The notes under the pieces are model-generated. The model was not told where the DNA came from. It saw only the letters and a list, made by a program, of their open reading frames with translations, and did no database searches. Below are positions 16,357 to 25,642 of a stretch of DNA of 39,492 nucleotides, in pieces (positions within the stretch are counted from its first letter, which is position 1; each line of letters opens with the position of its first letter). The DNA comes from Ruminococcus sp. UBA3280 (GTDB lineage: Bacteria; Bacillota; Clostridia; Oscillospirales; Ruminococcaceae), in assembly GCA_002362175.1 (NCBI GenBank), contig DETU01000103.1, positions 26,065-65,556 of the forward strand. Direction: 5' to 3'. A program made the position numbers and the translations under genes.

Positions 16357-17208
16357 TCAGACCTCCTTTTCCTGCGGATAATAACCGTGGAGTTTCAGAA
16401 GATGGGAGAGAGTACTTCTCATTTTTCTGCGTTCAACAATCATATCCACAAAGCCTTTTTCGTGCTGAAATTCTGCAAGCTGAAAATCGTCGGGAAGTTT
16501 CTGCTTTATGGTACTCTCAATTACACGTCTGCCTGCAAAACCGATTAATACTTTTGGTTCAGCAATGATTATGTCACCAAGAGACGCAAAACTTGCCGTT
16601 ACTCCGCCTGTTGTCGGGTCAGTCATAACCGTTATGTAGAGACCGCCGTTATCGCTGTGAAGCTTTACAGCTCCCGCTGTTTTGGCCATCTGCATGAGGG
16701 AAACAATACCCTCCTGCATTCTTGCACCGCCTGAAGCAGTGAACATAATAACAGGCAGTGAATTTTCTGTTGCATACTCAAAGGCACGTGTAATCTTTTC
16801 GCCTGCAACACTTCCCATAGAAGCCATCATATAATGTGAATCCATGATGCCTATAACGGCAGGAGAGCCTTTTATTGTAGCCGTACCCGTAACGACAGAA
16901 TCTTTCAGACCTGTCTTTTCACGGAGTTCCTGCTGTTTTTCGGCATAAAGCGGAAAGCCTATGGGATTTCCGCTGACCATTTCGGCATCAAGTTCCTTAA
17001 AGCTGTCCCTGTCAACAGTAATGGCGATTCTTTCCGAAGCCGAAAGTCTGCCGTGATAATTACAGTTCGGACAAACTCTGTGTAGTTCCTCATAGCGTTC
17101 AAGAAGTACACTGCTCTGACATCTCGGACATTTGAATGTTTCACGTTCGTCCTCGTCACTGCCGTCATTGAAACGCTTTTTTACAACCTTAAAAAAATCT
17201 TCAAACAT
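16357..17208 (-). CDS. accD: Acetyl-CoA carboxylase carboxyltransferase, beta subunit
   Basis: The product has 283 residues, normal for AccD. The N-terminal zinc ribbon is complete: CPRC (about 24-27) and CPNC (about 46-49). The crotonase fold follows with VVTGTATIKGSPAVIGIMDS, GSVAGEKITRAFEYA, SGGARMQEGIVSLMQMAK and PTTGGVTASFASLGD. The zinc ribbon is thought to help bind nucleic acid or the partner subunits. It sits between accC and accA, and all four acetyl-CoA carboxylase subunits are in this operon. The binding site is weak (GGTGA), so it may depend on coupling with accC. Confidence 0.97.
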   Translation of the reverse strand: MFEDFFKVVKKRFNDGSDEDERETFKCPRCQSSVLLERYEELHRVCPNCNYHGRLSASERIAITVDRDSFKELDAEMVSGNPIGFPLYAEKQQELREKTGLKDSVVTGTATIKGSPAVIGIMDSHYMMASMGSVAGEKITRAFEYATENSLPVIMFTASGGARMQEGIVSLMQMAKTAGAVKLHSDNGGLYITVMTDPTTGGVTASFASLGDIIIAEPKVLIGFAGRRVIESTIKQKLPDDFQLAEFQHEKGFVDMIVERRKMRSTLSHLLKLHGYYPQEKEV

Positions 17209-17229
17209 TTATTTCACCGTACTTCGTGT

Positions 17230-18585
17230 TTAGTTCTTTTTATGTTTTTCCATGTACCTGTTAAGGAAACCGATGTCATATATGCCGTTTTTAAATTCCG
17301 TCTGTTTTATAATTTCAAGATGAAAGTCTATATTTGTATCAACGCCGTCAACGATAAATTCCGACAAAGCCCATTTCATTTTTCTTATAGCGTCGTCTCT
17401 GTCAGAACCGTGGGCAATGAGCTTGCTTATCATTGAATCGTAATAGGGGGTGATTGTATAGCCCTGATAAACAGCACCGTCAATTCTTATTCCCGGACCT
17501 CCCGGCATATAGAGAGCCGTAATAGTTCCGGGAGAGGGACGGAAATCAAGTTCAGGATTTTCCGCATTTATTCTGCACTCAATCGCATGACCGTTAAGTT
17601 TTATATCTTCCTGCTTTACATTAAGTGGCATATCTGCGGCAATTTCAATCTGGGACTTTACAAGGTCAATTCCTGTAACTTCTTCTGTGATAGGGTGTTC
17701 CACCTGAATACGTGTATTCATTTCCATGAAGTAGAAATCACGGTTTTCGTCCACAAGAAACTCAATAGTACCTGCATTGTAATATCCGCACTGCTTTGCG
17801 GCGGTCACAGCAGCTTCACCCATTTTTTTACGGAGTTCGTTATTGACTATCGGACTCGGACATTCTTCAATAACTTTCTGATTTCTTCTCTGCATTGAAC
17901 AGTCACGCTCACCGAGATAAACGTAATTTCCCATTTTGTCGGCAAGAATCTGTATTTCAACATGATGCGGATTAATAAGGAATTTTTCTATATAAACAGC
18001 GTCGTCACCGAAATAATTCTTTGCCTCACGCTGTGCGGCTTCCATTTGTGCCTCAAGTTCCTCGGGTTTGTCAACACGTCTTATTCCACGTCCGCCACCG
18101 CCCGCCGACGCTTTCACAAGTATCGGGTATCCTGCTTTTTCGGCAATTTCCCTTGCCTCCTCAACGGACGAAACAGCACCTTCCGAACCCGGAATGACAG
18201 GCACACCGGCATTTTTCATAGTTTCCTTTGCGGCAGCCTTGTTTCCAAGCATTTCTATTGAGTTATATGAAGGACCTATGAAAACTATTCCATATTCTTC
18301 ACAGAGACGTGCAAATTCAGCATTTTCCGAAAGAAATCCGAAACCGGGGTGAATAGCTTCAGCACCGCAGTTAATAGCAGCCTGAATAATTGAATTCATA
18401 TTGAGATAACTGTCTTTGGTTGCAGGAGGTCCTATACAAACAGCCTCGTCGGCAATCTGCGCATGGAGGGAGTTTCTGTCTGCTGTAGAATAAACAGCAA
18501 CACAACGTACACCAAGCTCACGGCACGCTCTTATGATACGTACCGCAATTTCTCCCCTGTTGGCAATCAAAATTTTTCTGAACAT
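17230..18585 (-). CDS. accC: Biotin carboxylase
   Basis: The product has 451 residues, the usual length. It begins MFRKILIANRGEIAVRIIRA; the ATP-grasp domain contains KASAGGGGRGIR, and the catalytic end holds EMNTRIQVEHPITEEVTG and HAIECRINAENP. The enzyme carboxylates the biotin of AccB using ATP and bicarbonate, the first half-reaction of malonyl-CoA formation. AAAGGAGC precedes ATG by about six bases. It lies 11 bases after fabZ. Confidence 0.97.
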   Translation of the reverse strand: MFRKILIANRGEIAVRIIRACRELGVRCVAVYSTADRNSLHAQIADEAVCIGPPATKDSYLNMNSIIQAAINCGAEAIHPGFGFLSENAEFARLCEEYGIVFIGPSYNSIEMLGNKAAAKETMKNAGVPVIPGSEGAVSSVEEAREIAEKAGYPILVKASAGGGGRGIRRVDKPEELEAQMEAAQREAKNYFGDDAVYIEKFLINPHHVEIQILADKMGNYVYLGERDCSMQRRNQKVIEECPSPIVNNELRKKMGEAAVTAAKQCGYYNAGTIEFLVDENRDFYFMEMNTRIQVEHPITEEVTGIDLVKSQIEIAADMPLNVKQEDIKLNGHAIECRINAENPELDFRPSPGTITALYMPGGPGIRIDGAVYQGYTITPYYDSMISKLIAHGSDRDDAIRKMKWALSEFIVDGVDTNIDFHLEIIKQTEFKNGIYDIGFLNRYMEKHKKN

Positions 18586-18596
18586 CGTCTGCTCCT

Positions 18597-19037
18597 TTAT
18601 TTATCCGCAACAACACAGGTTATTTCACATGAAACAGCCCTTTCACCGCCGACGGACGCAAGAGCCTTGCACGTTGCAACAGGTCCTCTTTGCTTTATAA
18701 CTTCAACTTCAAGGTCAAGAACGTCTCCAGGTACAACCTGTCTTCTGAACTTAGCCTTGTCGATACCACCGAAAAGACCTATTTTTCCGCTGAATTCAGG
18801 CTTTGAAAGCATACACACAGCACCTGCCTGTGCAAGCATTTCAATCATGAGAACACCGGGGGTTACCGGGTAGTTCGGAAAATGACCTTTGAACCAGAAA
18901 TCATCTTCCTTTATATATTTTCTTGCCTTTACCTTAACGCCTACTTCCATTTCAACTATTTCGTCGATAAGAAGAAACGGGTCACGGTGCGGAATAATTT
19001 CCATAATCTGCTCTTTGTTCATAAGTATATCTGACAT
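18597..19037 (-). CDS. fabZ: 3-hydroxyacyl-ACP dehydratase
   Basis: The product has 146 residues from ATG 19,037, chosen for AGGAGGG seven bases upstream; the frame extends eight codons further without a site. The hot-dog core is clear: IIPHRDPFLLIDEIVE, then GHFPNYPVTPGVLMIEMLAQ with the catalytic histidine and, in the helix, the glutamate. The length and sequence fit FabZ rather than FabA, so it dehydrates 3-hydroxyacyl-ACP without isomerising. It lies between accB and accC. Confidence 0.95.
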   Translation of the reverse strand: MSDILMNKEQIMEIIPHRDPFLLIDEIVEMEVGVKVKARKYIKEDDFWFKGHFPNYPVTPGVLMIEMLAQAGAVCMLSKPEFSGKIGLFGGIDKAKFRRQVVPGDVLDLEVEVIKQRGPVATCKALASVGGERAVSCEITCVVADK

Positions 19038-19057
19038 TTTATTCCCTCCTGTATTCA

Positions 19058-19546
19058 TCACTTGATTATCATAATCGGCTGGTCATATTCAACCGCCTGA
19101 CCGTCGGAAACAAGTATTTTTTCAACAACGCCGTCAAAATCCGACTGAATTTCGTTCATGAGTTTCATTGATTCAATAATCATGATAACGTCGCCTTTTT
19201 TGACAGTATCGCCGACTTTTACAAATGCAGGCTTGTCGGGTGACGGTGCAGCGTAGAAAGTTCCCACAATGGGCGATTTTACTGTATTTCCGTCCGTTTC
19301 TGAATTTACAGGAGCGGAAACTGTTGGTGTTGTAACGGGTGCGGACATACCTGCAGGTACGGACATTACAGGCTGCGGAGCAGGAATACTTTTCTTTCCT
19401 TTTATAGTAACTGTACCAAACTCGTCCGACTTTATGCATATCTCACCGAGGTCATTTTCTGATACTATTTCGGCAAGTCTTTCAACAGTTTCAACATCAA
19501 TGATGTTCAAAATAACGTTGTTTTCATTCTTGTCTTTGATTTTCAT
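19058..19546 (-). CDS. accB: Biotin carboxyl carrier protein
   Basis: The product has 162 residues. An N-terminal helical part is followed by a Pro/Ala/Val-rich linker (about 52-85) and the biotinyl domain. The biotin site is ESMKLMNE with the lysine at 128, eight residues after the start of the DVIMII strand. The domain shuttles CO2 from AccC to AccA/AccD. GAGGAGGT precedes ATG. It is followed 20 bases later by fabZ. Confidence 0.96.
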   Translation of the reverse strand: MKIKDKNENNVILNIIDVETVERLAEIVSENDLGEICIKSDEFGTVTIKGKKSIPAPQPVMSVPAGMSAPVTTPTVSAPVNSETDGNTVKSPIVGTFYAAPSPDKPAFVKVGDTVKKGDVIMIIESMKLMNEIQSDFDGVVEKILVSDGQAVEYDQPIMIIK

Positions 19547-19557
19547 TTTTTACCTCC

Positions 19558-20814
19558 TCAGTCGTTTACTTTTTTGAAGCAAAGAGTAGCATTGTGACCG
19601 CCGAAACCGAGAGAGTTTGAAAGGGCGGCATTGATTTCCTGCTGAATATTACCGTCAGTACAGTAATTAAGGTCACATTCCTCGTCGGGTACTTTATATC
19701 CGACAGTTTTGTGAATAAGTCCCTCCTGAATTGATTTCGCCACAACAACAGCTTCAACCGCACCTGCCGCACCGAGAAGATGTCCTATCATAGACTTTGT
19801 TGAATTAATTTTCACGTTATATGCTTCATCACCGAAAGCAAGTTTTACAGCGGCTGTTTCATACTTATCGTTAAGACCTGTAGATGTACCGTGAGCGTTG
19901 ATATAGTCAATGTCAGAAGGTTTCAGACCTGCTTCCTGCATTGCAAGGGACATTCCCATTCCTGCTGCTTCACCTGTAGGCATCGGAGAAGTCATATGAT
20001 AAGCATCACAGGTTGCACCGTATCCTGCAACTTCCGCATATATTTTAGCACCTCTTGCCTTTGCGTGTTCATATTCCTCAAGAACAAGTACAGCACTTCC
20101 CTCACCGAGAACAAAACCGCTTCTTTCCTTATCAAACGGAACGGAAGCACGTTCAAGGTCGTCGGACTTTGTAAGAGCTTTCATATTTGCAAATCCGCCG
20201 AAAGTAAATTCTTCATGTGTACTTTCAGTACCGCCAGCAAGACAAACATCAAGATAACCGTCTTTTATCTTTCTGAAAGCTTCGCCGATTGAGTGAGTAC
20301 CTGAGGCACAAGCGGTTGTAACGTCGAAATTAGCACCCCTGAAACCTGTTTTCATTGAGATAGTACCTGCTGCCATGTTGCTTATCATCATCGGAACATA
20401 AAAAACTGAAATTCTGTTTGTACCCTTGGTAAGATACTTGTTGTGTTCGTTTATGGTAAGGTCAATACCGCCGATACCCGAACCGACAATAACACCTGCT
20501 CGGTAAGGGTCAATATCGGAGAAGTCAGTTCCTGCGTCTTCAATTGCCTCATGTGCGGCAACAACGGCATACTTTGTGAATGTATCCATTCTTTTGGCTT
20601 CTTTCTTGTCGAAACAGCCTTTTACACCATAATATACCGATTCGTCAAAATCACGTACAATACCGGCGACTTTAACACCTACATTTGCAGTATCGAACAT
20701 ATCAATATATGAAATACCTAATTTATTGGCTTTGATTCCCTCCCAGAACTTTTCAACACCTGTTCCGAGTGGGGTAACAGCACCCATTCCTGTAATAACA
20801 ACTCTTTTACTCAT
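19558..20814 (-). CDS. fabF: 3-oxoacyl-ACP synthase II
   Basis: The product has 418 residues, the usual length. The thiolase-fold triad is visible: Cys169 in TTACASGTHS, His308 in NAHGTST and His345 in SMIGHLLGAAGA. The N-terminus VVITGMGAVTPLG is characteristic. It condenses malonyl-ACP with the growing acyl-ACP. GAAAGG lies about nine bases before ATG. It is between fabG and accB. Confidence 0.97.
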   Translation of the reverse strand: MSKRVVITGMGAVTPLGTGVEKFWEGIKANKLGISYIDMFDTANVGVKVAGIVRDFDESVYYGVKGCFDKKEAKRMDTFTKYAVVAAHEAIEDAGTDFSDIDPYRAGVIVGSGIGGIDLTINEHNKYLTKGTNRISVFYVPMMISNMAAGTISMKTGFRGANFDVTTACASGTHSIGEAFRKIKDGYLDVCLAGGTESTHEEFTFGGFANMKALTKSDDLERASVPFDKERSGFVLGEGSAVLVLEEYEHAKARGAKIYAEVAGYGATCDAYHMTSPMPTGEAAGMGMSLAMQEAGLKPSDIDYINAHGTSTGLNDKYETAAVKLAFGDEAYNVKINSTKSMIGHLLGAAGAVEAVVVAKSIQEGLIHKTVGYKVPDEECDLNYCTDGNIQQEINAALSNSLGFGGHNATLCFKKVND

Positions 20815-20845
20815 AAATAATCCTTTCTAAAAGTATTTTCAAAAG

Positions 20846-21586
20846 TTACATTGAAAGACCGCCTGAAATTTCAATAACCTGTCCCGTGATGTATGAAGCA
20901 TTTTCGGAGACAAGGAACGAAACAACAGAAGCTATTTCTTCGGGTTCGCCGTATCTTCTGAGTGCAACGGCTTCAAGCATTTTAGCCTTTAATTCATCAG
21001 AAAGAACGTCTGTCATTGGAGTGCGGATAAGTCCGGGAGCAACGGCATTGCAGGTAATATTTTTTCTGCCGTATTCCTTTGCAACACTCTTTGTCATGCC
21101 GATTATAGCAGCCTTTGACGCAGAATAGTTAACCTGTCCTGCATTTCCGTAAAGACCTGCAACAGACGAAACATTAACAATACTTCCTTTTTTCTGTTTC
21201 ATCATAACAGGACAGACGTTTTTCATCATATTATAGACACTTTTCTGATTTACTGCAATAACAGCGTCATAAGCGTCCTCTGTCATTCTTGCAAGGAGAC
21301 TGTCCTTTGTAATACCTGCATTGTTTACAAGAGCGTCTATAGTGCCGAAATCAGCCTTTACCTGTTTGACCATGTTTTCGCAGTCCTCATACTTTGAAAC
21401 GTCAGCAGAATAACACTCAGCTTTTACACCGAATGCTCTGCACTCCTCAGCAACCGCAACAGCCTTCTCCTTATCGCTGTCGCTTGGATAGTGATTTATA
21501 ACAACATCAAAGCCGTCCTTTGCAAGTCTCTTTGCTATACAAGCACCGATACCCTGTGACGCACCTGTAATAATTGCTGTAGCCAT
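20846..21586 (-). CDS. fabG: 3-oxoacyl-ACP reductase
   Basis: The product has 246 residues, a short-chain dehydrogenase. The NADPH site is TGASQGIGACIAKRL at the N-terminus, NNAGIT is in the middle, and the catalytic Ser-Tyr-Lys is in NVSSVAGLYGNAG and YSASKAA. It reduces 3-oxoacyl-ACP in each elongation round. GGAGG lies eight to nine bases before ATG. A 113-base gap separates it from fabK and contains a short inverted repeat (about 21,645-21,670) that might tune readthrough. Confidence 0.96.
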   Translation of the reverse strand: MATAIITGASQGIGACIAKRLAKDGFDVVINHYPSDSDKEKAVAVAEECRAFGVKAECYSADVSKYEDCENMVKQVKADFGTIDALVNNAGITKDSLLARMTEDAYDAVIAVNQKSVYNMMKNVCPVMMKQKKGSIVNVSSVAGLYGNAGQVNYSASKAAIIGMTKSVAKEYGRKNITCNAVAPGLIRTPMTDVLSDELKAKMLEAVALRRYGEPEEIASVVSFLVSENASYITGQVIEISGGLSM

Positions 21587-21699
21587 ATTTTTAATCCTCC
21601 GATTTTTTTAATTTTATACTGTCAGTCAGAATTTTATATCTGCCGGTAGCAGTGGAAATTTTCCGCTGTATATCAAACGGTATCTGAAACTTATTTCAC

Positions 21700-22626
21700 T
21701 CATATTTTAAGGAGTTTTTCAGCCTGTTCTATGATTTCCTTTACAATGGCATCACATGGTTTTACTTCATTTACCATTCCTGCAATAGCTCCGCAGAGGA
21801 ACGAACCGCTTTCAACGTCGCCGTCAACAACAGCACGTCTTAATGCACCTACTGTAAGCTTTTCAAACTCGTCGGGAGAAAGTGAACCGTCTTTTTCACC
21901 GTTTGCAAGCTGTTTTGCAAACTTTGTCTTGATGTTTCTGCACGGGTGACCAGTATAACGTCCCGTAACGATATTGTCGGTGTCCTTTGCCTTTACAACG
22001 AGGTCTTTGAAAGTCTGATGAATCTGACACTCTTCAGAAGCAAGGAAACGTGTACCAATCTGTACGCCCTCAGCACCGAGCATGAATGATGCAGCCATTC
22101 CGCGACCGTCGGCAATACCGCCTGCGGCGATTACAGGAATTGAAACAGCGTCCACAACCTGAGGTACAAGACACATGGTTGTATTTTCACCGATATGTCC
22201 GCCTGATTCAGTACCTTCCGCAACAACAGCGTCCGCACCTGCTCTTTCCATTCTCTTGGCAAGTGCAACAGACGGTACTACAGGTATAACTTTGACACCT
22301 GCTTCTTTCCATGCAGAAACATATTTACCCGGATTTCCTGCACCTGTTGTTACTACGGAAACTCCCTCGTCAATAACAAGCTGTGCGAGGTCGTCGGCAT
22401 TGTCGCTCATAAGCATGATATTTACACCAAAAGGCTTATCTGTTTTTTCCTTGCAGAGACGAATCTGTTCACGGAGGTAGTCAATAGGAGCGTTTCCGCC
22501 TGCTATAAGTCCCACACCTCCTGCATTTGAAACGGCAGAGGCAAGTTTATGTTCTGCAACCCATGCCATACCGCCCTGAATAATAGGGTATTCACAACCC
22601 AGAAGTTCGGTGATTCTTGTTTTCAT
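21700..22626 (-). CDS. fabK: Enoyl-ACP reductase II (FMN-dependent)
   Basis: The product has 308 residues from ATG 22,626, with AAGGAG upstream; the frame is open 16 codons further but without a site. The nitronate-monooxygenase-like TIM barrel shows ITELLGCEYPIIQGGMAWVA, SNAGGVGLIAGG, AEGTESGGHIGE, VIAAGGIADGRGMAA and GAEGVQIGTRFLASEE, the FMN and phosphate-binding motifs of FabK. It carries out the last reduction of the elongation cycle. No FabI or FabL is in the window. Confidence 0.95.
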   Translation of the reverse strand: MKTRITELLGCEYPIIQGGMAWVAEHKLASAVSNAGGVGLIAGGNAPIDYLREQIRLCKEKTDKPFGVNIMLMSDNADDLAQLVIDEGVSVVTTGAGNPGKYVSAWKEAGVKVIPVVPSVALAKRMERAGADAVVAEGTESGGHIGENTTMCLVPQVVDAVSIPVIAAGGIADGRGMAASFMLGAEGVQIGTRFLASEECQIHQTFKDLVVKAKDTDNIVTGRYTGHPCRNIKTKFAKQLANGEKDGSLSPDEFEKLTVGALRRAVVDGDVESGSFLCGAIAGMVNEVKPCDAIVKEIIEQAEKLLKI

Positions 22627-22648
22627 AATTTTGTTTTCTCCTTTTTTA

Positions 22649-23635
22649 TTAATATTCAAGTACGATTCCGCCATAAGTCAGACCGGCACCGAAACCTATC
22701 AGTGCAAGTTTCTGCCCACGTTTTATTATACCTTTTTCAACACCCTCACAGAGTGCAAGCGGAATTGAAGCACTTGAAGTATTTCCGTAGTGGTCAAGCG
22801 TTACAATGAATTTATCCATTGAAACACCTAATTTTTTAGCTGCTGTTTCAATGATTCTTAAATTTGCCTGATGCGGAATAAACCAGTCAATATCATCTTT
22901 AGTAATATTTGTCTTTTCAGAAATTATTTCAAACGATTTAGGCAGTGCGTTTGTTGCAAATTTATATACTTCCTTACCGTTCTGATAGAGTTTATGAATG
23001 GGATTATCTGTAAAACCGTCATCAAAATCCTTTTCTGTTTTTACTTCGGGAGCAACGTTCAGAGACCTTGCACAGAGATAACCCGCACCGCTTCCGTCGG
23101 AGGCAAGATGAGAAGCATAAAGCTTGTCGCTTTTTTCGATGACTGCTGCCGCTGCACCGTCACCGAAAAGTATACATGAAGCTCTGTCTGTAAAGTCAAT
23201 AAATCTTGAAAGAGATTCGTTTGCAATAACAAGAACATATTTCATATCGTCGTCTGTTGCAAGAAAACGCCTTGCGGTATCAATAGCGTAAATAAAACCG
23301 GTACAGGCGGCATTGATGTCAAAAGCAGCGGCATTTACCGCACCCGTCTTATGCTGAATGACGCTTGCCATACTTGGTGTAAGAAAATCAGAAGTTACTG
23401 TAGATGAAATTACAAGACCAATATCAGACGGGGAAATTCCTGCGTTTTCTATCGCTTTGAGAGCCGCCTGAGTTCCCATATACCATGTAGGTTCCCAGCC
23501 AGCCATATGTCTTTCAACTATTCCTGTTCTTGTACGAATCCACTCGTCGCTTGTTTCAATGAATTTTGTGAAATCGTCGTTTGTCAGTTTTTGTTCGGGA
23601 ACATAAGTTCCAAGACCTTTAATATTAATACCCAT
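22649..23635 (-). CDS. fabH: 3-oxoacyl-ACP synthase III
   Basis: The product has 328 residues. The triad is Cys111 (NAACTGFIYA), His255 (IPHQANLR) and Asn285 (HYGNTSSAS). FabH starts fatty-acid synthesis by condensing an acyl-CoA primer with malonyl-ACP, and its specificity helps set straight or branched chains. It is the first gene of the ten-gene minus-strand operon. GGGAGT precedes ATG by about seven bases. The promoter and a palindrome are in the divergent gap with fabD. Confidence 0.97.
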   Translation of the reverse strand: MGINIKGLGTYVPEQKLTNDDFTKFIETSDEWIRTRTGIVERHMAGWEPTWYMGTQAALKAIENAGISPSDIGLVISSTVTSDFLTPSMASVIQHKTGAVNAAAFDINAACTGFIYAIDTARRFLATDDDMKYVLVIANESLSRFIDFTDRASCILFGDGAAAAVIEKSDKLYASHLASDGSGAGYLCARSLNVAPEVKTEKDFDDGFTDNPIHKLYQNGKEVYKFATNALPKSFEIISEKTNITKDDIDWFIPHQANLRIIETAAKKLGVSMDKFIVTLDHYGNTSSASIPLALCEGVEKGIIKRGQKLALIGFGAGLTYGGIVLEY

Positions 23636-23705
23636 CTGTCAGACTCCCTTTAAAAGAATTTATAAAATAACAGTTGTAAAATACAAAAAATTATGTTATA
23701 GTATT

Positions 23706-23731
23706 ATTGTATACAAATTAAAGTATACAAT
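23706..23731. promoter_or_regulatory. Palindromic operator candidate between fabH and fabD
   Basis: ATTGTATAC (23,706-23,714) and GTATACAAT (23,723-23,731) are exact reverse complements separated by AAATTAAA. The left arm extends to a full palindrome TTGTATACAA. The site lies in the region where minus-strand promoter elements for fabH would fall (TTGTAT followed 17-18 bases later by ATAATA or TAATAC). It does not match the FapR or FabT consensus as I know them. Confidence 0.55.
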
Positions 23732-23888
23732 ATCTATTTTAAATCATTTCCGGTTTTTTTGCAATGATATTTTTCTACTTTGGCAATGCTTGAAGAAAAT
23801 ATCGTCATTTATAACAAATAGTAACGGTTGAAATCGGATATTTTTACCAACATATGTATATATCATACAGAAAGGAAGTTTATTTATT

Positions 23889-24788
23889 ATGACAATTTCA
23901 CTTTTTTCCGGACAGGGTTCGCAGTATGTCGGCATGGGAAAAGATTTTGCGGAGGATTCAATAATCAGAAGCATAATAGAAACAGGCTCGGATATACTCG
24001 GTCGTGACCTCATGGAAATACTCACAGAGATTCCGCAGGAGGAACTTAACCTCACAATAAACGCACAGCCTGCAATCATGACTGTATCTCTTATGACACT
24101 TCGTTCAGCAGAACAGAAAGACTTTACATTTGACGGCGTTGCAGGTCATTCACTCGGTGAATACGCAGCAATGCAGGCTTCGGGAATGATAACTCTTGAA
24201 GATGCTTTCCGTCTTATTAAAGCAAGGGCAGAGGCTATGGACGAAGCTGCACGCAACAATAAGGGTACTATGGCGGCAGTTATGAAAATCGCTCCTGAAA
24301 CAGTTGCGGAAGTATGTGAAAAAGCTGAAAACTATGTTTCTGCTGTCAACTATAATTCGCCTGTACAGACAGTAATAGCAGGAACTTTTGAAGGTGTTGC
24401 GGAAGTTACGGAAGTTTTCAAGGAAATGAAAGCAAGAGTTGTCCCGCTGAGTGTTGCAGGAGCTTTCCACTCAAAACTTATGCAGTCCGCTGCGGATAAA
24501 TTCTATGAAACGGCAAAGACTATTACTTTCAAAGCACCGCAAGTTAAATATTATTCAAACGTGACAGGTGGAGAACTTACCGACTTCTCTGATATGCCGT
24601 CATTGCTTGCAAAACATATTGTGTCACCTGTTAAATTCATATCTGAACTTTCTGCAATGAGTGAAGCAGGTGCAGACAGATTTGTTGAATTTGGTCCCGG
24701 AAAAACTCTCACAGGACTTGTAAAGAAAACACTTAAGGACGTTACGGCTTTCAATATCGAAAACGTTGAAGGTCTTGCAAATTTATAA
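23889..24788 (+). CDS. fabD: Malonyl-CoA:ACP transacylase
   Basis: The product has 299 residues. It opens ISLFSGQGSQYVGMGKD, contains the active-site serine at 88 in VAGHSLGEYAAM, and has the histidine segment SVAGAFHSKLM. It loads malonate onto ACP for FabH and FabF. AAAGGAAG precedes ATG. It is transcribed away from the rest of the fatty-acid operon and is followed 17 bases later by aroE, so it may lead the plus-strand run. Confidence 0.97.
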   Translation: MTISLFSGQGSQYVGMGKDFAEDSIIRSIIETGSDILGRDLMEILTEIPQEELNLTINAQPAIMTVSLMTLRSAEQKDFTFDGVAGHSLGEYAAMQASGMITLEDAFRLIKARAEAMDEAARNNKGTMAAVMKIAPETVAEVCEKAENYVSAVNYNSPVQTVIAGTFEGVAEVTEVFKEMKARVVPLSVAGAFHSKLMQSAADKFYETAKTITFKAPQVKYYSNVTGGELTDFSDMPSLLAKHIVSPVKFISELSAMSEAGADRFVEFGPGKTLTGLVKKTLKDVTAFNIENVEGLANL

Positions 24789-24805
24789 TAAAGGAGATTT
24801 TTATT

Positions 24806-25642
24806 ATGAACAGATATGCATTAATCGGACACCCTCTCGGTCACTCAATGTCGCCCCTTATCCATGAAAGACTTTTTAAACTCAGCGGTATAAGTGATTT
24901 TTCATACGAACTCGTTGACATTGCCCCCGAAAATCTTTCATCAAGTGAGGAACTTATAAAAAGTTTCAGAGGTCTCAACGTTACAATCCCACATAAGCAG
25001 AACGTTATTCCGTTCATGGACGAACTCGGTGAAAGTGCAAAACGTTACAACTCTGTTAACTGTATAAGCAACGACAACGGAAAACTTACAGGCTACAATA
25101 CAGACTGTGACGGTTTTCTGATGTCAGCGGAAAAGCTCCCGATAAGTGAAAATGTTGCGGTTTTAGGCTGTGGCGGAGTTGGTAGAATGGTGGCTATTGA
25201 AACCGCTCTGCACGGCGGTAAACTTACACTTGCCGTAATTCCGCAGGACGTTAAAAATGCTCAGATTCTCATGGCTGAAATCCTTGCAAAGTGTAGTGAC
25301 GCTTCTGTGAAAATTGCGGATATAGCAACTCTTGATGAGGGTTTCGACCTCTTGATAAACGCAACGCCCGTCGGAATGTATCCGAAAGTTGACGCTTGTG
25401 CAGTTTCGGACAGCGTAATAGAAAAAAGTCTTAGTTTCTTTGATGTGATTTATAATCCGACTGAAACACTTTTCATGAAAAAGGCAAGGGAGCAGGGGAA
25501 AACAGCAGTCGGCGGTGCCTCAATGCTTGTATATCAGGCTGTAAAGGCACATGAAATATGGTACGGCGGAAAGTTCAGAACAGAAGATATTTCTGAAATC
25601 ATAAAAGCCGTTGAAGATTCCGTAAACGCTATGAACAAGTAA
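24806..25642 (+). CDS. aroE: Shikimate dehydrogenase
   Basis: The product has 278 residues. The substrate-binding region is GHPLGHSMSPLIHERLF, and the catalytic lysine is in NVTIPHKQNVIPFMD with NSVNC and YNTDCDGF following. The NADP site is VLGCGGVGRMVAIE, and GGASMLVYQA is near the end. It reduces 3-dehydroshikimate in chorismate synthesis. AAAGGAG precedes ATG. Its TAA overlaps the next start (TAATG). Confidence 0.96.
   Translation: MNRYALIGHPLGHSMSPLIHERLFKLSGISDFSYELVDIAPENLSSSEELIKSFRGLNVTIPHKQNVIPFMDELGESAKRYNSVNCISNDNGKLTGYNTDCDGFLMSAEKLPISENVAVLGCGGVGRMVAIETALHGGKLTLAVIPQDVKNAQILMAEILAKCSDASVKIADIATLDEGFDLLINATPVGMYPKVDACAVSDSVIEKSLSFFDVIYNPTETLFMKKAREQGKTAVGGASMLVYQAVKAHEIWYGGKFRTEDISEIIKAVEDSVNAMNK

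Noticed and set aside
15937..16548. A 203-codon plus-strand frame over accA and accD
   Set aside because: It is a shadow of two well-supported genes on the other strand.
23706..23731. The fabH-fabD palindrome as a terminator
   Set aside because: It lies between divergent gene starts, has weak A-T arms and no T tract, so an operator fits better.
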